From positions 4,652,501 to 4,716,500 of the forward strand of contig OX637288.1 in assembly GCA_951799445.1 (NCBI GenBank): a stretch of DNA of 64,000 nt, read 5' to 3'. Below are positions 48,011 to 61,365 of this stretch, piece by piece. Every line of letters starts with the position of its first letter. Positions within the stretch are counted from its first letter, which is position 1. The notes beneath the pieces were generated by a model. It was not told the origin of the DNA. It did no database searches and worked only from the letters and a program-made list of their open reading frames with translations. Both the position numbers and the translations under genes were made by a program. The DNA is from Pseudisothecium myosuroides (Eukaryota; Streptophyta; Bryopsida; Hypnales; Lembophyllaceae).

Positions 48011-48330
48011 AGTACACTAAATAGGGTATTTAGTGTTGGCAACACTATTTGCGAACCATGACACTAAATATCATTAAGCCTACTAAAGTCAGTAACATTA
48101 AATGTAATTTCTAACATTAAATATACTCTATGGTAAATCTGAAATCTGAAAATGTTTACATTTAGTGTTAGAACTTATTAAAGGAAGGTAGAAGGAAAGA
48201 GAAGGCAAAGGCGGCACATTGAAGTTTAGCACTACACTAATCGTCCTAAAATTGACATTTAGTGTAGGGTCAAGTAGGGTGGTAATTACACTAAATGTAA
48301 TCCAACACTAAATACCCTATTTAGTGTACT
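48011..48330. mobile_element. MITE, 320 bp, perfect 29-bp TIRs (AGTACACTAAATAGGG...)
   Basis: 48011-48039 and 48302-48330 are exact reverse complements. If the element is taken from CACTAAATAGGG inward, TA flanks both sides, which would suit a Tc1/mariner target. The interior carries further TTTAGTGT motifs. Confidence 0.82.
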
Positions 48331-51300
48331 GACATGTGGGTTGACGATCTTACGAAGTGTCTTCAAGAATCCAAGCAATGTGCAAGTTCCCGTGGTCTTA
48401 TCCATTCTTCACCGACTTGCTGCAGGGGGGAGACTCGTTGGTCTCATCAATTGCTTGAAGTTGAATCTTACTGATGGAGCTGAAGGAGAGTCACAACAAA
48501 ATAATAATATGTAATCTTAAGTTACATCGTATGTTATCTTACTCAGATTACATAGTTGTGTCTCTAAGTTACAACCTTCCATTTGTCCAAATCATGCTAC
48601 TTCCTCTATTCTTCTTTGGAGAGGATATATTAAACCCTTGTACTTGCACTCCTTGTGCAACATATGAATTCAATATATTATTTTACTTATCCTTACATCT
48701 TGCAATCACAGCACCACGAAGGACACAAATTGGGTTGGACTCCTTTGCCAAAGCGACCACAACAACAGTAAGTATACCTGTGAGTATACCGGTATTGGGC
48801 CAATATTACGAACTTCAATTGAGTTTGCTCATATGTAAGCACTTGAATGAGCCCTTTGAAAGTCCCAATCTTCAATACTTAAAAACCACATTTTGTAACA
48901 CTGAGATTAGCGAAACTAATGAAAAGAAGATACATTAATGTTGGAATTGAAGAATTTCCGAACCATGTCTTGAAGTAAGAATTTGAGATCATCACCTCAG
49001 GATCGATGATACCCCAGTTACTCGGTTTGAATCTGATGAGATAAGTAGATTGGTTTGGTCCAATCACACTTTATTATGTCCATCTGGTTTGGTCCATTCT
49101 GGCGCTTGCTGGTGGTATGTTTCAATTTCTGATTGAACTAGAGACTTCAAATCTTGTGGGTGTTATCAGAAGCTTGTCGAACAATGCACACTGTCCTAGT
49201 TTTAGAAGCTTTGTGCACTTGAAGATCACAATGTATTTTGGTGCTTCAGCTCAATGAATTTGACCGTTGTGGCAGTTTACTGGAAGGAGCTACCTCAAAG
49301 ATTCAACTTGGATCGGAATGAGCTAGTTGAACTTCCATTATGTTAAACATTTGCACCCTCTGCACACAGTATTTGTTAGAAGGAATTCCGTAGTCAATTT
49401 TGCCCCAAATCTCTAAATATATTTTTGACATTCCTTCTGGACAACCTTGGAGAACTTTGGTTTTACACAATGATAAATGTGCTCTGTGGCAAAATATACC
49501 TTGCTACATAGATCCTGAATCTCAAAAACTATAAGATGCTTGAAAACATAGATGGCCAACTACTTGGAAACTGAATGAAACTCAGTAAATCTGCAAAGTA
49601 TTTCTTCAAATGAAGAACTCCTTGAAGATCGTTTTCTGAGTATGTATGTACTCCAGCATTAATCCTGCCTAGAAATATATTAATTTAATCATGTATATAT
49701 CGTGTATGGGGTCATGATTTGATCAACGGTTTAGGTGCATACAAATCTCAACAAATTGAAAGATTCCCAATTGTTGCAGAAAGTTCTATTTCAATGGACT
49801 TAGATGAATGGCAATGCAAGATCATTATATTAATACAGTTAGTAGTGATTGTCAGCAAGTGCTGGTAGTTGTATTGAAAAAGTATTGTAATGAACACCAG
49901 TCTGTAGCTACTAACAAGGAATAGCTGTAGCTAAGGAAGTTCACACCACTCATGTGAAACAAGCATGGACCTCTGAGGTTGCCCTCGAAGGAAGAAGATT
50001 GAGGACTTGTCCACGGATCTTTTTCATGCTTGTTTGTGTCCACATAAAAAAAATACAAGTTGGCTGTCATGTCAAATACACAGTGCTCAAACAATTCAGG
50101 AGGACATCCTGGTCAGAACTTCCAAAAGACGGTTGCAGCACAATTGGTATGAAATCCTGAATAATAATAAACTCCAGTTAAGTTACAGTATACCTTTCTT
50201 GCCAGTAAGTCCCTGTAACTCTGCTGTATTCCCTGTCAGCAAGTATTGTGTGACACTCAACAAAGACGTGCACTTACAAAGACCAGATTAGCTGCAGATT
50301 AGCCCATAATCTGCTCATCTGATCTGCCTTCAAGATTACCTAATCATGATTATTCACAAAATTCTCTGAAACAGAATCTCAGAATTCTCTGTGTCCAGAG
50401 CCGGTGGGGTTTTTTTAAGTGTGGTGGTGGTGGTGGGGCAACGGATCTCTACTTTTAAATTCCTCACTCAGAAAGAAGACAGATTTTTGGTGAAAAAACA
50501 CTACTTGTATTGGATGAAATTGCTAGAAAACTCTCAATTTTTGGATGATAAACATGCATTCAAATAAAGAAATGAAGCTTCGTCCATATTCTACACATTC
50601 ATTTTTGCAAACATCTTCATCACTCCAGGAATAAAAGTGTGCGAGTTGCCCTACCTCGGAACTTTTCGGGGAAAAAAATCACTGGTCCAGAAGGCCAAGC
50701 AAGAGTTGTGCAGGCAAATCAATTAGATGCTCTATAGTACCTAATCAAAAACTAATGCAGCCTTTCCCCTCTCTAGGGTTTATTCAAAATCATTGCTTCT
50801 TCCTATTCACATGTTTAAAAAATAAATAAAAAATCATTGCTTAATTTGAGGTTCTTTTTGTGTTTCTTCTGTCAGTAGTGAAGTGTGTCAAACATTGGGT
50901 ACATGGTGTGTCATGAATCATCCTGTCTGCTTTGGAAAAATCCCAACTGCCTTGCATTTGAAGACACCCCACTCACTCACTCAGTGAGTGAGGCAACCCC
51001 AAAAACTTAGTTAACTTAGAAAGCTACAGTAGGGCTCTGCTGTCTGAGTGATGCTCAGTGTTCAGCTGTTTGCTTCTAACATAATCCACTTCTTCATCCA
51101 GTCTGTATGTGTGTGATTAGCACAACAACTAGGCTGTCAAGCTCTACTTAAGCTGAGATGTGATCTGGTGGTCAGTTTTCGTGTCATCTCAACCAAAGCC
51201 CAATGCACATGCCTGACACGAGTGAATCAACAATCGCCAATTTGGCCCACAAAGACTGGGTCAGTGTTGGTGAACTTGGACGCTTCCCCTTCCAAATGGC

Positions 51301-51671
51301 GGATTTTGAATCTTCCCAAGATTGAAGTGAAGCTTTAATTTGTGACTGATGGAAATGGACAAGCAAGTTGTGTTGTACAACTTAACTCAGTCATAGCATC
51401 GCTTTGCTTTGATACTACACCACAAGCTAAGGCCGGCCCACTGACTGTCCCACGGCAGCTGATCTTCTCCTAAGTTAACGTATTGTGTAACCTCCTCTTC
51501 ACACAATTAAGCTATCTTCCAAGTTAATTACCATGCTGTGAACAATTGCTGATCTCCCATCCCGGCTTTCTGAAGTTTTAGGTACAGTACAAGTAGTACC
51601 TTCTGCTATCCAGACATATATTAATATGGCCATGCTTAGGGCTGAGAATGATGCAAAGTGAGCACAGTGAC
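48331..51671. other. Intergenic, no supported gene
   Basis: Several short open frames (longest 48474-48938) lack domains or splice logic. A GGT-rich run lies near 50418-50436 and a CACTCACTCACT/AGTGAGTGAG palindrome near 50967-50990. Confidence 0.4.
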
Positions 51672-51990
51672 TAAGGTAGGAGGTCCATAAAGCGACCATC
51701 TAAGCGCTGAAACTGAATTTTGGGGAGGTAAAACATCTTGAAATATTTTTCAGTTAATTTTCCTTGAAAGATAAGAGGAAATGGCATCCAACCCAAGTTG
51801 TTTCATATTTTTTGGAGCTTTGTGGAATTAGTTATGAAATTTTGAAGTTGAAATACCATGGGGCACTAAAAGCGACCACCTCCTAGAATGTACACCGTTT
51901 GTACATTTTGGTAAATTGAAGAAAGCAAAATGTACCTCTGTGGCATGTTTGGTTCAAAATGCCCTGTCGGGGTTTGAGCCTCCTACCTTA
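51672..51990. mobile_element. MITE, 319 bp, TIR TAAGGTAGGAGG
   Basis: Starts TAAGGTAGGAGG and ends CCTCCTACCTTA. The interior shares CATAAAGCGACC, TTTTTTGGA.CTTTGTGGAAT and AAAAGTGACC/AAAGCGACC phrases with 62657-62969. Confidence 0.68.
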
Positions 51991-52014
51991 AAGGAGACAT
52001 GTAAAGGAGACATG

Positions 52015-52317
52015 AGGTGGGTACCCCCAAGACCACCATTTTTTTGCAATTGTGCCTAGTTACTCTTATTATTATACTGGTCAAGTTTTCATTGATTTTC
52101 TAGTGGGAAAGTGCAAGGAGGTTCCAACGCACCAAAGAATGCGACATTTGGATACAGTCTGCAAAAGTTATGAAAGGTCAAAGTTTTTTTGGGTAGATGT
52201 TTTAAAATCTTTACTTCAACATATGTGCATAGTGGTTTCAGAGATGTATACCGGTATATAGTGATAATGAACATTTAAGGTACAGTGCCTAGGGTGTGAT
52301 ATTGAGTGTACCTACCT
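52015..52317. mobile_element. Short AGGTRGGTAC-TIR element, 303 bp
   Basis: Starts AGGTGGGTACCCCCAAGACC and ends GTGTACCTACCT. The ends resemble those of the 61366-62091 element, but the interior is different. No coding seen. Confidence 0.5.
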
Positions 52318-53552
52318 TACCCATTGCTAAGTGCCTATGCAAAAGTATGCTCTTAAAAATGCTAAAAAAAAATATAGAGATGCACAATTCAAGATGTATA
52401 AGCCATGTACAGCTATTAGAATTAGGGCATGGTTTTAGAATCTATTAAGTAGACTTTAAAAAAATCTTAATTAATTCATACAATAATCAAAAAGTGTACA
52501 ACAACGTGTTTTGGAATTATTTCTGGATTGTCTAGAAGGTCCAAAAGCATTAATGACAATTTAGTAATGAAAACTATCCTAATTAATCCCTAAAGGACAA
52601 GGGATGTTTTTCAAAAGAATTTGTCAAACATTGCAACTAAATTGAAAACAAAAGTTTTTTCTTTGAACATTTACAATACAAAAGTGTAATAAACTATAAT
52701 TTTTCTCACACATTTACAATACAAATTTCAAACCATTTGACAAGACCATGTGGATTGAAAGATTATAATGATTAAATTGAGAGATTAAAAACTTATTTTT
52801 ATCCTCGTAAGACACTTCAAGATCTTTTGGAATAAATTTTTTGCTCTATCCAAAATTGAACCTTTGCATTATTGAGTACTACACCTTGTTAGGTACACGC
52901 ATGCAAAATTTTACGAACAAATAAGGGATCTACCTTACTCAAAATCATTTTGCAATGGGAGGTAGGCAAGTAAATTGGCAATATGCTAGTTATTTTTTTA
53001 TGATTTCTATTGCAATGAGGAAATTCTTCATTTGATACGCCAATAGTAAAAAATCAAAGAAAAAATAATTGGAATATGTGAGAAAAATTTAAGACCTTTG
53101 AATGACAAATTTTGAGATATTGGCGTTTGAAGTTAGAAAAAAATGTCTTTTCAATTCAAACTTGCCAAAAAGGATTAGTAGAATTTGACTCCTTTAAAAA
53201 TAAATTTTTTGTACTAAATGTAGAAGGGGTTCTTATAATTACATACAATATCATGTTAGTTACCTACATGCCTAATTTTTGAAGTCTAAGGAGTTAGCAA
53301 ACAATGCTCAAATGGTCCATATTTTTCAGCACCATAATTTTTGATTTAGACATCTGATTGGAATATTTTTGAAAGGTTTAGGATTTAATTTTTTGAAAGG
53401 TTCTATGTACAATTATATTGTTGAGGTGACAACCTTAAAGGGGGACATTTTTTGGTACACTTTCTTTTGTTTTAACTTCCTTTTTAAAACACGTTTTGAT
53501 ACTACATCAAAATGGTTATTTAGTATGGGTGAATAATTGGTTAGTATGAAAA
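52318..53552. other. AT-rich intergenic DNA with a lone TTAA-type terminus
   Basis: TTAATCCCTAAAGGAC begins at 52583 and resembles the terminus at 54469-54485. No partner clearly belongs to it. Nothing else is recognised. Confidence 0.4.
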
Positions 53553-54485
53553 TTAACCCCTAAAGTTCCATAACTATGTTTTCACCGAAAACACTCAAAA
53601 ATTGCCATTTTTAGTAGAAGTACCATATTTTTGAAAAAAACTAAAATTTGACACATGTAACCGTAGGATCTTATAGTAAACTAGTTTTAGAAGATGTGGA
53701 AAAAAATTCAGAATTTTCCACCATGCGGATTGGAAGATGTTAGCATTTGAATTGGCAAAAATCCTTTTTTTGTCCCTAAGAAAAACAGGGCAGCTGCACC
53801 TCACAAGGTCACATTTGTATGAAAAAATGTCCAAAATGGTGGTGCTTCTTTGAATTCTTTTTCCTAAAAAATTTGGCTACATGCTTAAAATTTTTCAAAT
53901 CTTTTGGAATTGTACAACATATACAAAAAAAATAGTAAGTAGAAAGAAGTAGAGAATGATCCAATATACTAAATTGTTAAGAATTTAATTATGGAATTGA
54001 AAAATGTCAATCCCAATGGTTGTAATGTTGTAATAAACAACCTTCATCCTATAATTTATTTTTTTTCAAAAAATATTAAAAAGTGAGTTAAATAAACAAC
54101 TTCAAAGTTTATTTCATAGTAGAGAATCCATAATTGCCCGCAAACTAAAAAACCTCATAACTTTTGACTCATTGGTCAAAATGGAATGATTCAAAGCTTT
54201 CTACGTGTATATAACTCTAGAAAACCAATTTCAAATTTTTATTTTTGAAAAAAGTGTTTTTTTTAAATCTGCCCAGACTGCCCAGTTACGAAAAAAAGTA
54301 ACATATTTGGCCATAACTTTTGACTCCTATTTCTAGATGTCATGAAATTTAGTGCATATGAAAGATATTCCTCACGCCCACCTTCTATTAGAGTTTCAGC
54401 TTAAAATATGAAAATCTCTAGTCACACGTACCTGCCCAAAATTTCTATACAACCAAAAAATGCATACCGGTCCTTTAGGGATTAA
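53553..54485 (-). mobile_element. TTAA-flanked (piggyBac-like) element P2, 933 bp, inverted relative to P1
   Basis: TTAA then CCCCTAAAGTTCC at the left; CCGGTCCTTTAGGGA then TTAA at the right. The interior is the reverse complement of P1 (for example GCCCAGTTACGAAAAAAAGT against P1's ACTTTTTTTCGTAACTGGGC). No transposase ORF. Confidence 0.72.
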
Positions 54486-55144
54486 TATGACCAATCTAAC
54501 AATGCCACCCTTGCATACCACAAGGCGACCACTACATTTGATGTTGAATAGAATGTCCTTGTGATAGATAGTTTAGACCATACCAAATAACCATTTTGGT
54601 GTACTAGTTTCATTTCTTGATGTGCATCAAATAGATTTTGGCATCACCTAAATTACACGTATAGCCTTCTATACCTTGCATCTTTGAAAATTTGTAACTA
54701 TTTCATAGTGATTCCAAAATTTTGCAAACACTTTCATAATAATTCAATTGAAAGTATCTCCCTGCAGAAATTAACTACCAATTATTATTGCATGCCCATT
54801 TGTCTACAAGTTTATTTGAACACATTCAGGTGTAGTTACCTTAGGACCAATCTTGCAAATTTTATCCATGATGCTAGTTCTTAACCCCTAAACTCCCAAG
54901 GCTTTTTTTGAGCTTCATGGAATTTGCTCTAAACTAAACAAAAATTCAACATTTTGATAAGTTTCACCAATTTCTTTCAAATTGTGACCATACAAATTCA
55001 AACTAGACATGTTAGAGATCACATAAGAAAAGAAAACACAACAATACAACTCAAAGATTGAAAGATTATAATGTTTGATCATGAGTGTACTAAAATTGTG
55101 AAAGTCAAGTCAAGTCTATTTATTCCCATAACTCAAATTCTACT
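54486..55144. other. AT-rich spacer with a lone TTAA-type terminus
   Basis: TTAACCCCTAAACTCCC begins at 54881 without a clear partner. Nothing else is supported. Confidence 0.4.
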
Positions 55145-56666
55145 TTAACCCCTAAAGTCCCGTTGTCCCCTCGGGGGACAAAATGGATTTTGGGCAGGCT
55201 CCTACGGTCTCAATCTTTGTCGTAATTTTCTGAATTTTTTTGGGAAGATAGAGAATCACATTAGCTTTCCAAAAATGTAATTTTTATTTCAATCGGTGCC
55301 CGGGAGCAAAAGTTATGGCACAAAACCCCCAAATTTTAGTTCAACGGGCAGAAAAAAACCCTCACAAAAACTTTAAATTAAAAATTAAAAAAATTTGTTT
55401 CATATAGATTTTATTTTTATCTACATGGGAAGCTTTGATTCATTCCATTTCGATTTGTTATGCAAAAGTTATAGACAATCTTATTTTTCAGGCAATTAGA
55501 GCATCTTCTTGGAAAAAATAACTTGTAGGATTCAATTCTGAACTCAATTTTGACACTTGGGTGGGTCACTCTATGCATTTATGCAAACCACGTGTGGCAA
55601 AGAGTTTGGACCCCCTATTTATTTCTTAAAATTTAATTTAAAGAAAACAAAAAAAATTGGAACAGGTTTTCCTACTTTGAAAGTTTATATTTTGAATTAT
55701 TGATATTTTTGTCTGTTGATAATAATTAGTTACAAATTTTTGAAAAAAAAAGATACATTATAGAGCAAAAAATAACTTTGGACCCCCTATTTATTTTATA
55801 AAATATTGTCTAAAAAATGAATTAAAATTTTCTAAAAATAACTCTCTATTGAAAGTTTGTTTTTCTTGAATATTGATGCAATAGTCATCCAAATGTATTC
55901 TCTATAAATGTTTGAGTTGAAATATATGCCATTTTAGTTCATTTTTCAACCTATTTTAATAGTCATTTTATATGTTATTTGAGTTGAATTTTTTTGGCAA
56001 TAGAAATCTATAGTCATTATTAATCAAAGTTCAAAATTATAGGTTGAAATTATAATTTATTAAAAAGTAAATAGGGAGTCAAAAAATCACTTTGCTCCAC
56101 GTGGTATACAAAATCTCTATAGAGTGATCCACCCGGGTTTTGACAATTTTTCAAAAAAAAAAGTTTCACGAGGTTAAGATTTCTTGCTAGAACAATCTCA
56201 CCATTGAGATTAGTATATTTCAACTCTATCTTAGAGCTATTAATGATTTAATTTTTCCTTCAATCTTGAACCTACTTCTACTTAACAACTTTTTAATGAG
56301 TGAAAACTAAGTGTTTCTTTTTTGAATTTTTTTCCCTAGATTCTCAACTCAATTCTTCATCATATAAAATTAGAAATTCAAAATCATTAGAGCAAAAATT
56401 TTAAGTTAAGAAGGTTCAAAGCCAAAAATTGTAGTTGAGCAAGGTGCAAAAATACTTGATTCCTTTACTTTAAATGCAAATATCTTGCAATCTATGTGGT
56501 CAAGGTTTTTGAAATTTCTTCTACACATTCTTACACTAGTCTAGTACAAGATCCTACGGCTAAATATGTAAAAAAATACATTAAATTTTTTTTTTGCTCT
56601 TTGCTAAAGAAATGACAGTTTTGAGTGTTTTTTATGGAAAAATGGCCTTGGGACTTTAAGGGTTAA
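55145..56666 (+). mobile_element. TTAA-flanked (piggyBac-like) element P3, 1522 bp including a nested insertion
   Basis: TTAA then CCCCTAAAGTCCCG at 55145; CTTGGGACTTTAAGGG then TTAA at 56663. Same orientation as P1, and the 3' half matches it closely (AAGTAGAAGTAGGT in reverse, TGAGTGTTTTT). The extra length is the nested element at 55556-56137. Confidence 0.72.
55556..56137. mobile_element. Nested TIR element, 582 bp, 8-bp target duplication TTTTGACA
   Basis: The left end is CTTGGGTGGGTCACTCTATG and the right end in reverse is CCCGGGTGGATCACTCTATA. TTTTGACA occurs at 55548-55555 and 56138-56145. Subterminal GGACCCCCTATTTA and AAATAGGGAGTC also pair. An 8-bp duplication points to hAT or a Mutator-like relative. 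Confidence 0.85.
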
Positions 56667-59646
56667 AAAAAGATCTAAAGCTAGACTTCAAATTTGAATA
56701 GAGCCTCGAGTTAGGAAGAAGTATGTAAATTTTCAAAGCAAAATAATGTTCTGCACTACCTATTTGAATTAGAGGTCATAAGAAAAAACATAATTTTTTA
56801 ACCAACCATTAGATTTTTGTAAAAATTAGATTCCCTAGAAGGTTGCTTGATTTTCCAATCTAAAAAAAATGATTTAAATTTTTTTTGATATTTCACTTTG
56901 GATGCTCTAAACATCCAAAAATCATTTCGAATTTAAAAGAGCTTTAGGAATTAAATGATTAAAAACAAATGCAAAAGTTCAATTGTCATCTTGTAAGGTG
57001 AAAACACCCAAAACCATTTGTAAACCCATTCCTACATGACAAAGAGACTTCTATTGAAAGTGTCCCCCAAACTGCAATTAAACCGTTCCCATACATAATT
57101 GCAACTGGTTTATTATTGATTGTTTAGATTTTGTAATCATGACCAATTTATATAATGGTTTTAGTGACCTAGGGAGTTCCAATTTGAATTTTTTTAGTAA
57201 TTATATGTTGTATCCAAAAATTCTAATTTTGTTTTGAATATTCATGATTTTCAATTTGCTAATACTACAAAAATATTTTCTTTAGAAAAAGGTGCTTGGC
57301 TCCAATCACACTGAATTGCTTATTTTGACGGTTCTAGGTGTTTTCACCTTAGGCAAAACTTTTTTTTTTTTTTTTTAAACACATGGACGATTTCCATTGC
57401 AAGCGGAAACAGTACAGCGAACCAGAGGCGAGGCCTCTGCGGACCTTAGCAAAACTTTGAGGAGTGTTTTGGGTACTGACTTCAGTTAATGGCTGTCACA
57501 AATAGAATACATAAAGCTACTGATGATGCAAGTAAAAATATTGCTCAAGTGTGGTTCCATTCAGTGTGTGTGGTATGTGCAAGTGGCATGTACTCCGTAT
57601 TGTACATGTAAATTACTTATTGGACTTATAAATTACTCCGTATATGATTGAGAGTCAATTTGTATTTGTACTACTGAGCACCAGACCGTGTACTGCTTGT
57701 CACATAACATTAAATCTTATATTCACATCGGCCAAGTAACTCGGTACCAGAAGGAAATACATGTTATATTCATACTTACAAATACGGGTACATTTGTACA
57801 TTTATAAATCAATGTACCCTTACAATGAACTTGAAGTTGGCAATTGTGAGCATGGAACATGTTCCTTAGCCCATTGGGGTCTAGAAGAAGCAAGTCCCTT
57901 GGATCATTTACAACTGTAATTATGTTTAAAAACACTAGCCTACCTAATTTACCAATTTTCTTACACTTCAGAACGGCCAGCATGTACAGTACATTCCAAT
58001 TTATTTATTTTCATATACACTTTATTGATAGTACGGCAAGTAGTACGGTATTGTTATGGATATTAGGTCTATGATACTTCGGTTACTTGTATTTACAGTA
58101 CAGTGATTTTTCTGTAGGCAATTTACCACTCAAAAGCTATACAATTTTTTTGAGAGAATACTTGGCAATACATTCCCCTATTTTCAATTGATGAAATCAC
58201 TCAATTGCTAAAAAATGTAGGGACAATATTGCTCTTTAATGCATGAATTTATATACTTTAAGATGAATATGTATATTTTCATCTACTTTGTATGGTTCAT
58301 CTATGTTGATAGCCGTTTACAACTCCACTGGAGATTGCTTTCTGCATTGTCCAAAAATAATGAAATAAACTCCACTAGTATAATACAATTTATGATTAAT
58401 ATTAGTTCACTTATCCATTTGTTGAGGCATGGACAAGCGAACTCCCCGACATTTTTTTCTTTCACAATGGTCTCCGAGATGGTCTCTGGACCAACATTAT
58501 TATCAATTGAAAATAGAGGAGTGTTAAATAAATCAATTCAAAAATAGAGTATGATTCACTTTTCAAGTTCATTCAAATAAATCACCTAAAATTGGTAGTA
58601 TAGTCATTTATAAATCAAGCTCAATCAACATGTTGAAAAGAACCCAATGATAATTAAAATGTTGGTTTCACATAATAACTGTTGTTGAATGACTTCTCAC
58701 AATTGCCTCTTTTATTGACCATTGATTGTGCTTTTGATTAGTTAACCACTAAATGCTTTAACATCCATATTTTGGATTTAAATTGTTGAATTTTTTGGAA
58801 GTCAAAAAGGAATTCTAAATTCTCTTTGCGTGCATTTTTTGGAAATTATATGAATAGAAAATTTGGAATTCCATAAGTGGGATGATTTTGCTCATAGGTG
58901 CAATTATGTGTAGGTACCTTAGTCTTACAACAATTTTGTAATAGAATCAAATTTGTAATATTATTCAACATTCAATTTGTCATTTTGCACTTAGCCAAGT
59001 GCACTCACCATGTGCACATTGGTAAATCCGCCACCCAAAATAAATAAAAAATAAAAATTTCAATTACATACTAAAAAAAACTCTGTTAGTATGCCAAACA
59101 AGCTCAAAGCCCATTAGAATGGCAAATGTATGTTTTTCGGGAAAGAAATGGAGGTCCAACACTACATCAAACAGACTTGTAATCTTCCGAGGATGGCTTT
59201 CCTATCTTCAAGCTTAGCAAAATTTATCCATTTGTTGGGGCCAAAACCTTCTATACTTATTCTCCTATGCCAATTTCTATTAGCTAGTACATTTTTTACG
59301 AGCTACACTGGAGAGATGATGCAATGTAAGACGGAAGCAATGAAGCAAAAAGAATTATTTAATGTTGTCGTGGATTCCTCCAAGCTAGCCATGCAATATA
59401 ATATATTATGTTGGCACTTCACTTAGCCACACTTTGTGGCAACTGAATTGTATAAATTTTGACCCCTTTAAACCCCAAGGTTCTCTTTAGCATCAATTCT
59501 CTCTTGTTGAAAGACTAGACTTTTGGAGATGATCTAAGTTATAGCCTCAAAATCTTGTCATGTGGATACTTGAGGACATCTTTGAAGCTTCATTGCATAA
59601 CTACAAAAGCCTAGTGCCATCAGGGCTACAATTACCTATGGATGCC
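56667..59646. other. AT-rich intergenic DNA, no supported gene
   Basis: A poly-T run lies at 57361-57376. The stretch 58150-58235 resembles 15630-15705. Short open frames show no domain. Confidence 0.4.
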
Positions 59647-60625
59647 TTAACCTCTAAATGCCCAGGGTCTTTTGGGGGTTCAAAAACATCATCACTTTTG
59701 AAGTGGTATAGGATTTAAATATCACTATGGTATAGAAACCTCAACTGTACAATCTTGTAGTGTATGTATTCTAGATGATGTGAATCAAATTTAGAGGCAT
59801 ATGGCCACATAGATTGCAAGATTATAATGTTTTAGTGTTGAAAAAGGATGCTGAAATTTTCCTAGCAACACATTTGGAGGTGAAATTTGATTTCTTAACC
59901 TACTCAAATGAAAAATCTTTAAACTATAAAGTGCTTCAAAACTAGCATACAAATGCATTGGTGAAAAAAATATCATTCAACTGACTCATTGTGTCTACAA
60001 AACAATTTGAAATGTCAAAAAATAGCAAGAAAAGTTACAAAAAAACACATCCAAGGTTGAACCTCCTTCTACTAAAATGCTTCTCAATCACTCATAACTT
60101 TTTGGATTGAAACAAAACTTTGAACATACAAACTAGACTAATATGCACAACTTGTCCAAATTTTTTATTGGAAACAGACATTGTATGAAAAAGAAACAAG
60201 TTGCCGTAGTTCACCTTAATCCATAAATGTCGAGATTTTGAACTTTGAATTGCTCCCAAACATTCAAAACTACTTGGATTGACATGAAAATTTTACCACA
60301 ATAATTGGACTTCAAAGAAAACATAATCCAACAAATTTTATTGAAAATAAACATTGGGTGAAGGAAATATAAGCCCCTAATGTTGCAACCATCAAAATGT
60401 AGTTAGGTGAACTCAAATTGAACCTGTGAAGTTTGAATGGCTTCCAAAAAATAAAAATATCTTGGATTGATCTGGAAATTTGACCACACAGACTAGGAAA
60501 AAGAGCGCAAATTTTTCATCAAATTTCATTGAATTTGCACATCGGATGCAAAAGTTACAACACTTCAAACTAGACTTCCAGATTATGTAAGGATACTTTA
60601 GGCCCTCGGGGTGCTTACGGATTAA
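59647..60625. mobile_element. Possible further TTAA-type element P5, 979 bp
   Basis: TTAACCTCTAAATGCCCAGGG at 59647 and CCCTCGGGGTGCTTACGGATTAA (reading into 60625) form loose inverted ends flanked by TTAA. Another terminus-like TTAATCCATAAATG sits inside at 60216. Boundaries are tentative. Confidence 0.35.
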
Positions 60626-61365
60626 AGGATCTCTAAACATAAACCACTCCCAACAAATTTTCTCTCTCGTTTTCACTTCATTTTCCTAGAGGATTATGTT
60701 CCATATTTAGGTTTCAAATCACTTTATAGGAATTCCACTCATAATCGGGTACTACAATATGCATCTATCATTCAATCATCAAATGATCAAATTTGTTCAT
60801 CCAAAAGATTTCTATTTTATACACAGATTTCTTCGTCACGGTTTGCATCGGGCAATGCCTACTCGTCATCAAAAATTGCGTAAAGAAACATTCATCTCCT
60901 CATTGGGCTCCGTCTCCCCTGTCAACATTTTTTTTAACACAATTTCCTCCTCTTTGGACAATGCCCTATACTTAATAATTTCACAATGAAATAGAAATTG
61001 ATGAGTGCCGACTTTTTTGGCCAAAAAATATTAAGTTACTGGCTCGTACGGGGGAACTATCAACATCTGAGCGTAGAATCTATAAGCCCATGAGCCTAGG
61101 AGTCTATATTATAGACACCTTCTTTGGTTGTAGGTATCTATGTTATAGGTACCTATGTCATTGACTCTTTTCATGTTATATTGTACTTATGTTATTGGTA
61201 CATATACTATAAACACTTTCAAATGGTTATAGGTAGATATCTACAACTAAGTTCAAGGCTCGTAGGCTCACATTTTTGTGGTCATGTGCTAGCATTGTTG
61301 GCCCATACGGTAGTGCAAGATGGAGAACATTGACACCCTTTCAAACTACGCTATTCCTTGCACTA
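60626..61365. repeat. Low-copy repeat related to 63225-63410
   Basis: 61120-61310 shares TATGTTATAGG(T/C)ACCT, GGCTC(G/C)TAGGCTC and ATCGTTGG-like phrases with 63225-63410. No gene seen. Confidence 0.45.

Noticed and set aside
48474..48938. 154-codon open frame on the + strand
   Set aside because: Hydrophobic stretches come from AT-rich codons; no family resemblance and no adjoining exon.
59647..60625. A confident piggyBac-like call for P5
   Set aside because: The inverted ends align only loosely and another terminus-like site lies inside, so it was kept as tentative.
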